DNA from: Actinomycetota bacterium
GTDB taxonomy: Bacteria > Actinomycetota > Thermoleophilia > Gaiellales > Gaiellaceae
Reading direction: 5' to 3'
NCBI GenBank assembly: GCA_005883365.1
Contig: VAXA01000119.1
Coordinates: 1-5,833 of the forward strand
DNA: 5,833 nucleotides
The notes beneath the pieces are model-generated. The model saw only the letters and a program-made list of their open reading frames with translations. It was not told the DNA's origin and ran no database searches. Of the stretch, positions 4,883-5,833 are shown in pieces. The translations under genes and the position numbers were made by a program. Within the stretch, counting starts at the first letter, position 1. Every line of letters begins with the position of its first letter.

Positions 4883-5833
4883 ATGCGCCTGGCACTTGCG
4901 CAGGTGAATCCGGTCGTCGGGGACCTCGACGGCAACCGTGAGCTGATCCTCTCGCGGATCGGGGAGGCGCGTGCCGCGGGCGCCGACCTCGTCCTTTTCC
5001 CGGAGCTCGCCGTGACCGGCTATCCGCCCGAGGATCTTCTCCTTCGGCCGAGCTTCGTCGGCGCTGCCCGCGCCTCCCTCGAGCGCATCGCGGCGGAGAC
5101 GAGTGACCTCGTGGCGCTCGTCGGCGTGCCGCTGTATGACGGCGACCTCTACAACGCCTGCGCGATCTGCGCGGACGGCGCCGTCCGCGGCGTCCACCGG
5201 AAGCGGTTCCTCCCGAACTACGGCGTCTTCGACGAGGACCGCTACTTCGCCGCGGGTCGCGACCTCGTGATCGTCGAGGCGGCCGGGGCGCGCATCGGTG
5301 TGACGATCTGCGAGGACATGTGGCAGCCGGGGCCGCCGGCGACGGAGCTCGCGCTCGCCGGGGCCGAGCTGCTCGTCAATATCTCGGCCTCGCCGTTCCA
5401 CGTCGGCCGTGAGCGCGAGCGGGAGGCGATGTTCCGCCAGCGGGCGCTCGACAACGTCTGCTTCGTCGCCTTCTGCAACACCGTGGGCGGCCAGGACGAG
5501 CTCATCTTCGACGGGCACTCCCTCGTCCTCGACGACGAGGGCGAGGTGCTCGCGCGGGCGCCGGGGTTCGAGGAGTGTCTGCTCGTCGTCGACGTCGAGC
5601 CGTCCGCCGTCGTGGCGCGACGGCTGCGTGATGTCCGCAGGCGTGCGCTCGCGCGCGAGCTGTCGGAGCTGCCGGAGGTGACGACGATCGAGGTCGCACT
5701 GCCGGAGCGCGGCGACCGGGCGCCGTTGGAGCCGCCGCTCGTCCCGTTCGCCGAGGAGCTCCAGCAGATGCGTCGCGCCCTCGTCCTCGGACTGCGGGAC
5801 TACGTCGCCAAGAACGGCTTCGCAGAGGTCGTC
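4883..5833 (+). CDS. nadE: Glutamine-dependent NAD+ synthetase, N-terminal part
   Basis: The frame is open from the ATG at 4883 to the window edge (317 codons, no stop); the whole enzyme would normally be about 550-680 residues. Residues 1 to about 250 form a nitrilase/carbon-nitrogen hydrolase domain with the catalytic triad Glu41 (LFPELAVTGYPPEDLL), Lys107 (HRKRFLPNYGVFDE) and Cys143 (GVTICEDMW). LPNYGVFDE, and NISASPF followed by CNTVGGQDELIFDG, are typical of NadE glutaminase domains. This domain releases ammonia from glutamine. The missing C-terminal domain would amidate nicotinic acid adenine dinucleotide with ATP, the last step of NAD+ synthesis. The window ends at LVLGLRDYVAKNGFAEVV, just where the P-loop-like SGGIDS motif of the synthetase domain should follow. 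A stand-alone nitrilase is unlikely given this linker. No functional tie to the upstream SDR is evident beyond adjacency. Confidence 0.95.
   Translation, partial: MRLALAQVNPVVGDLDGNRELILSRIGEARAAGADLVLFPELAVTGYPPEDLLLRPSFVGAARASLERIAAETSDLVALVGVPLYDGDLYNACAICADGAVRGVHRKRFLPNYGVFDEDRYFAAGRDLVIVEAAGARIGVTICEDMWQPGPPATELALAGAELLVNISASPFHVGREREREAMFRQRALDNVCFVAFCNTVGGQDELIFDGHSLVLDDEGEVLARAPGFEECLLVVDVEPSAVVARRLRDVRRRALARELSELPEVTTIEVALPERGDRAPLEPPLVPFAEELQQMRRALVLGLRDYVAKNGFAEVV

Noticed and set aside
4622..5518. Minus-strand frame of 298 codons opposite the SDR end and nadE
   Set aside because: Antisense to two well-supported genes. Its composition is that of a reversed GC-rich coding frame and it has no recognisable domain.
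1..5833. CRISPR array, insertion sequence, integrase or attachment site
   Set aside because: No regularly spaced repeats, transposase or recombinase motifs, or target-site duplications were seen on either strand.

Overview
The window is GC-rich DNA, with coding frames strongly biased to G/C in third codon position. It is dense and shows no phage or IS genes. The GC content, the GTG and TTG starts, the apparently leaderless starts and the gene families suggest an actinobacterium-like genome, possibly a deep lineage such as Thermoleophilia. That placement is inference, because no rRNA or lineage marker lies in the window.

Region 1 (about 1-1660, minus strand) holds an XRE-type helix-turn-helix regulator with a long TPR-repeat C-terminal half. 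The reading frame is broken by an apparent one-base deletion near 477-484. Immediately after its stop lies a 35-codon ORF not usually called by gene finders. It has a perfect 10-nt Shine-Dalgarno sequence, a TTG start, a positively charged N-terminus, a hydrophobic stretch and a short Cys/Gly/His-rich tail. A TPR-HTH regulator followed directly by a tiny exported peptide is the layout of RRNPP-type peptide signalling systems (Rgg, PlcR, PrgX, TprA and relatives). It is the best candidate here for an undescribed system.

Region 2 (about 1540-1985) is the longest stretch without a protein gene. It contains operator-like repeats upstream of the regulator, then a near-consensus sigma-70-type promoter (TTGACG-N17-TATAGT) facing right. 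This is followed by about 160 nt of structured sequence without a credible ORF, ending in a classic intrinsic terminator. I read this as a stand-alone small RNA of no family I recognise.

Region 3 (1986-4851) is a TetR-controlled efflux module. A DHA2/EmrB-type MFS transporter and a TetR regulator overlap by a GTGA start/stop junction on the minus strand. A short-chain dehydrogenase/reductase (SDR) gene is divergent on the plus strand. The 74-bp divergent promoter region carries three copies of the half-site GTTAGCG, two of them in a perfect 7-2-7 palindrome that overlaps the predicted MFS promoter. The likely scheme is TetR repression of its own operon, and perhaps of the SDR gene, relieved by a small-molecule ligand.

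Region 4 (4883-5833, plus strand) is the start of glutamine-dependent NAD+ synthetase, nadE. The nitrilase-like glutaminase domain is present with its Glu-Lys-Cys triad, and the gene runs off the right edge before the synthetase domain. Both the SDR and nadE genes have a TANNNT box exactly 6 nt before the ATG and no good Shine-Dalgarno sequence, which suggests leaderless transcripts.
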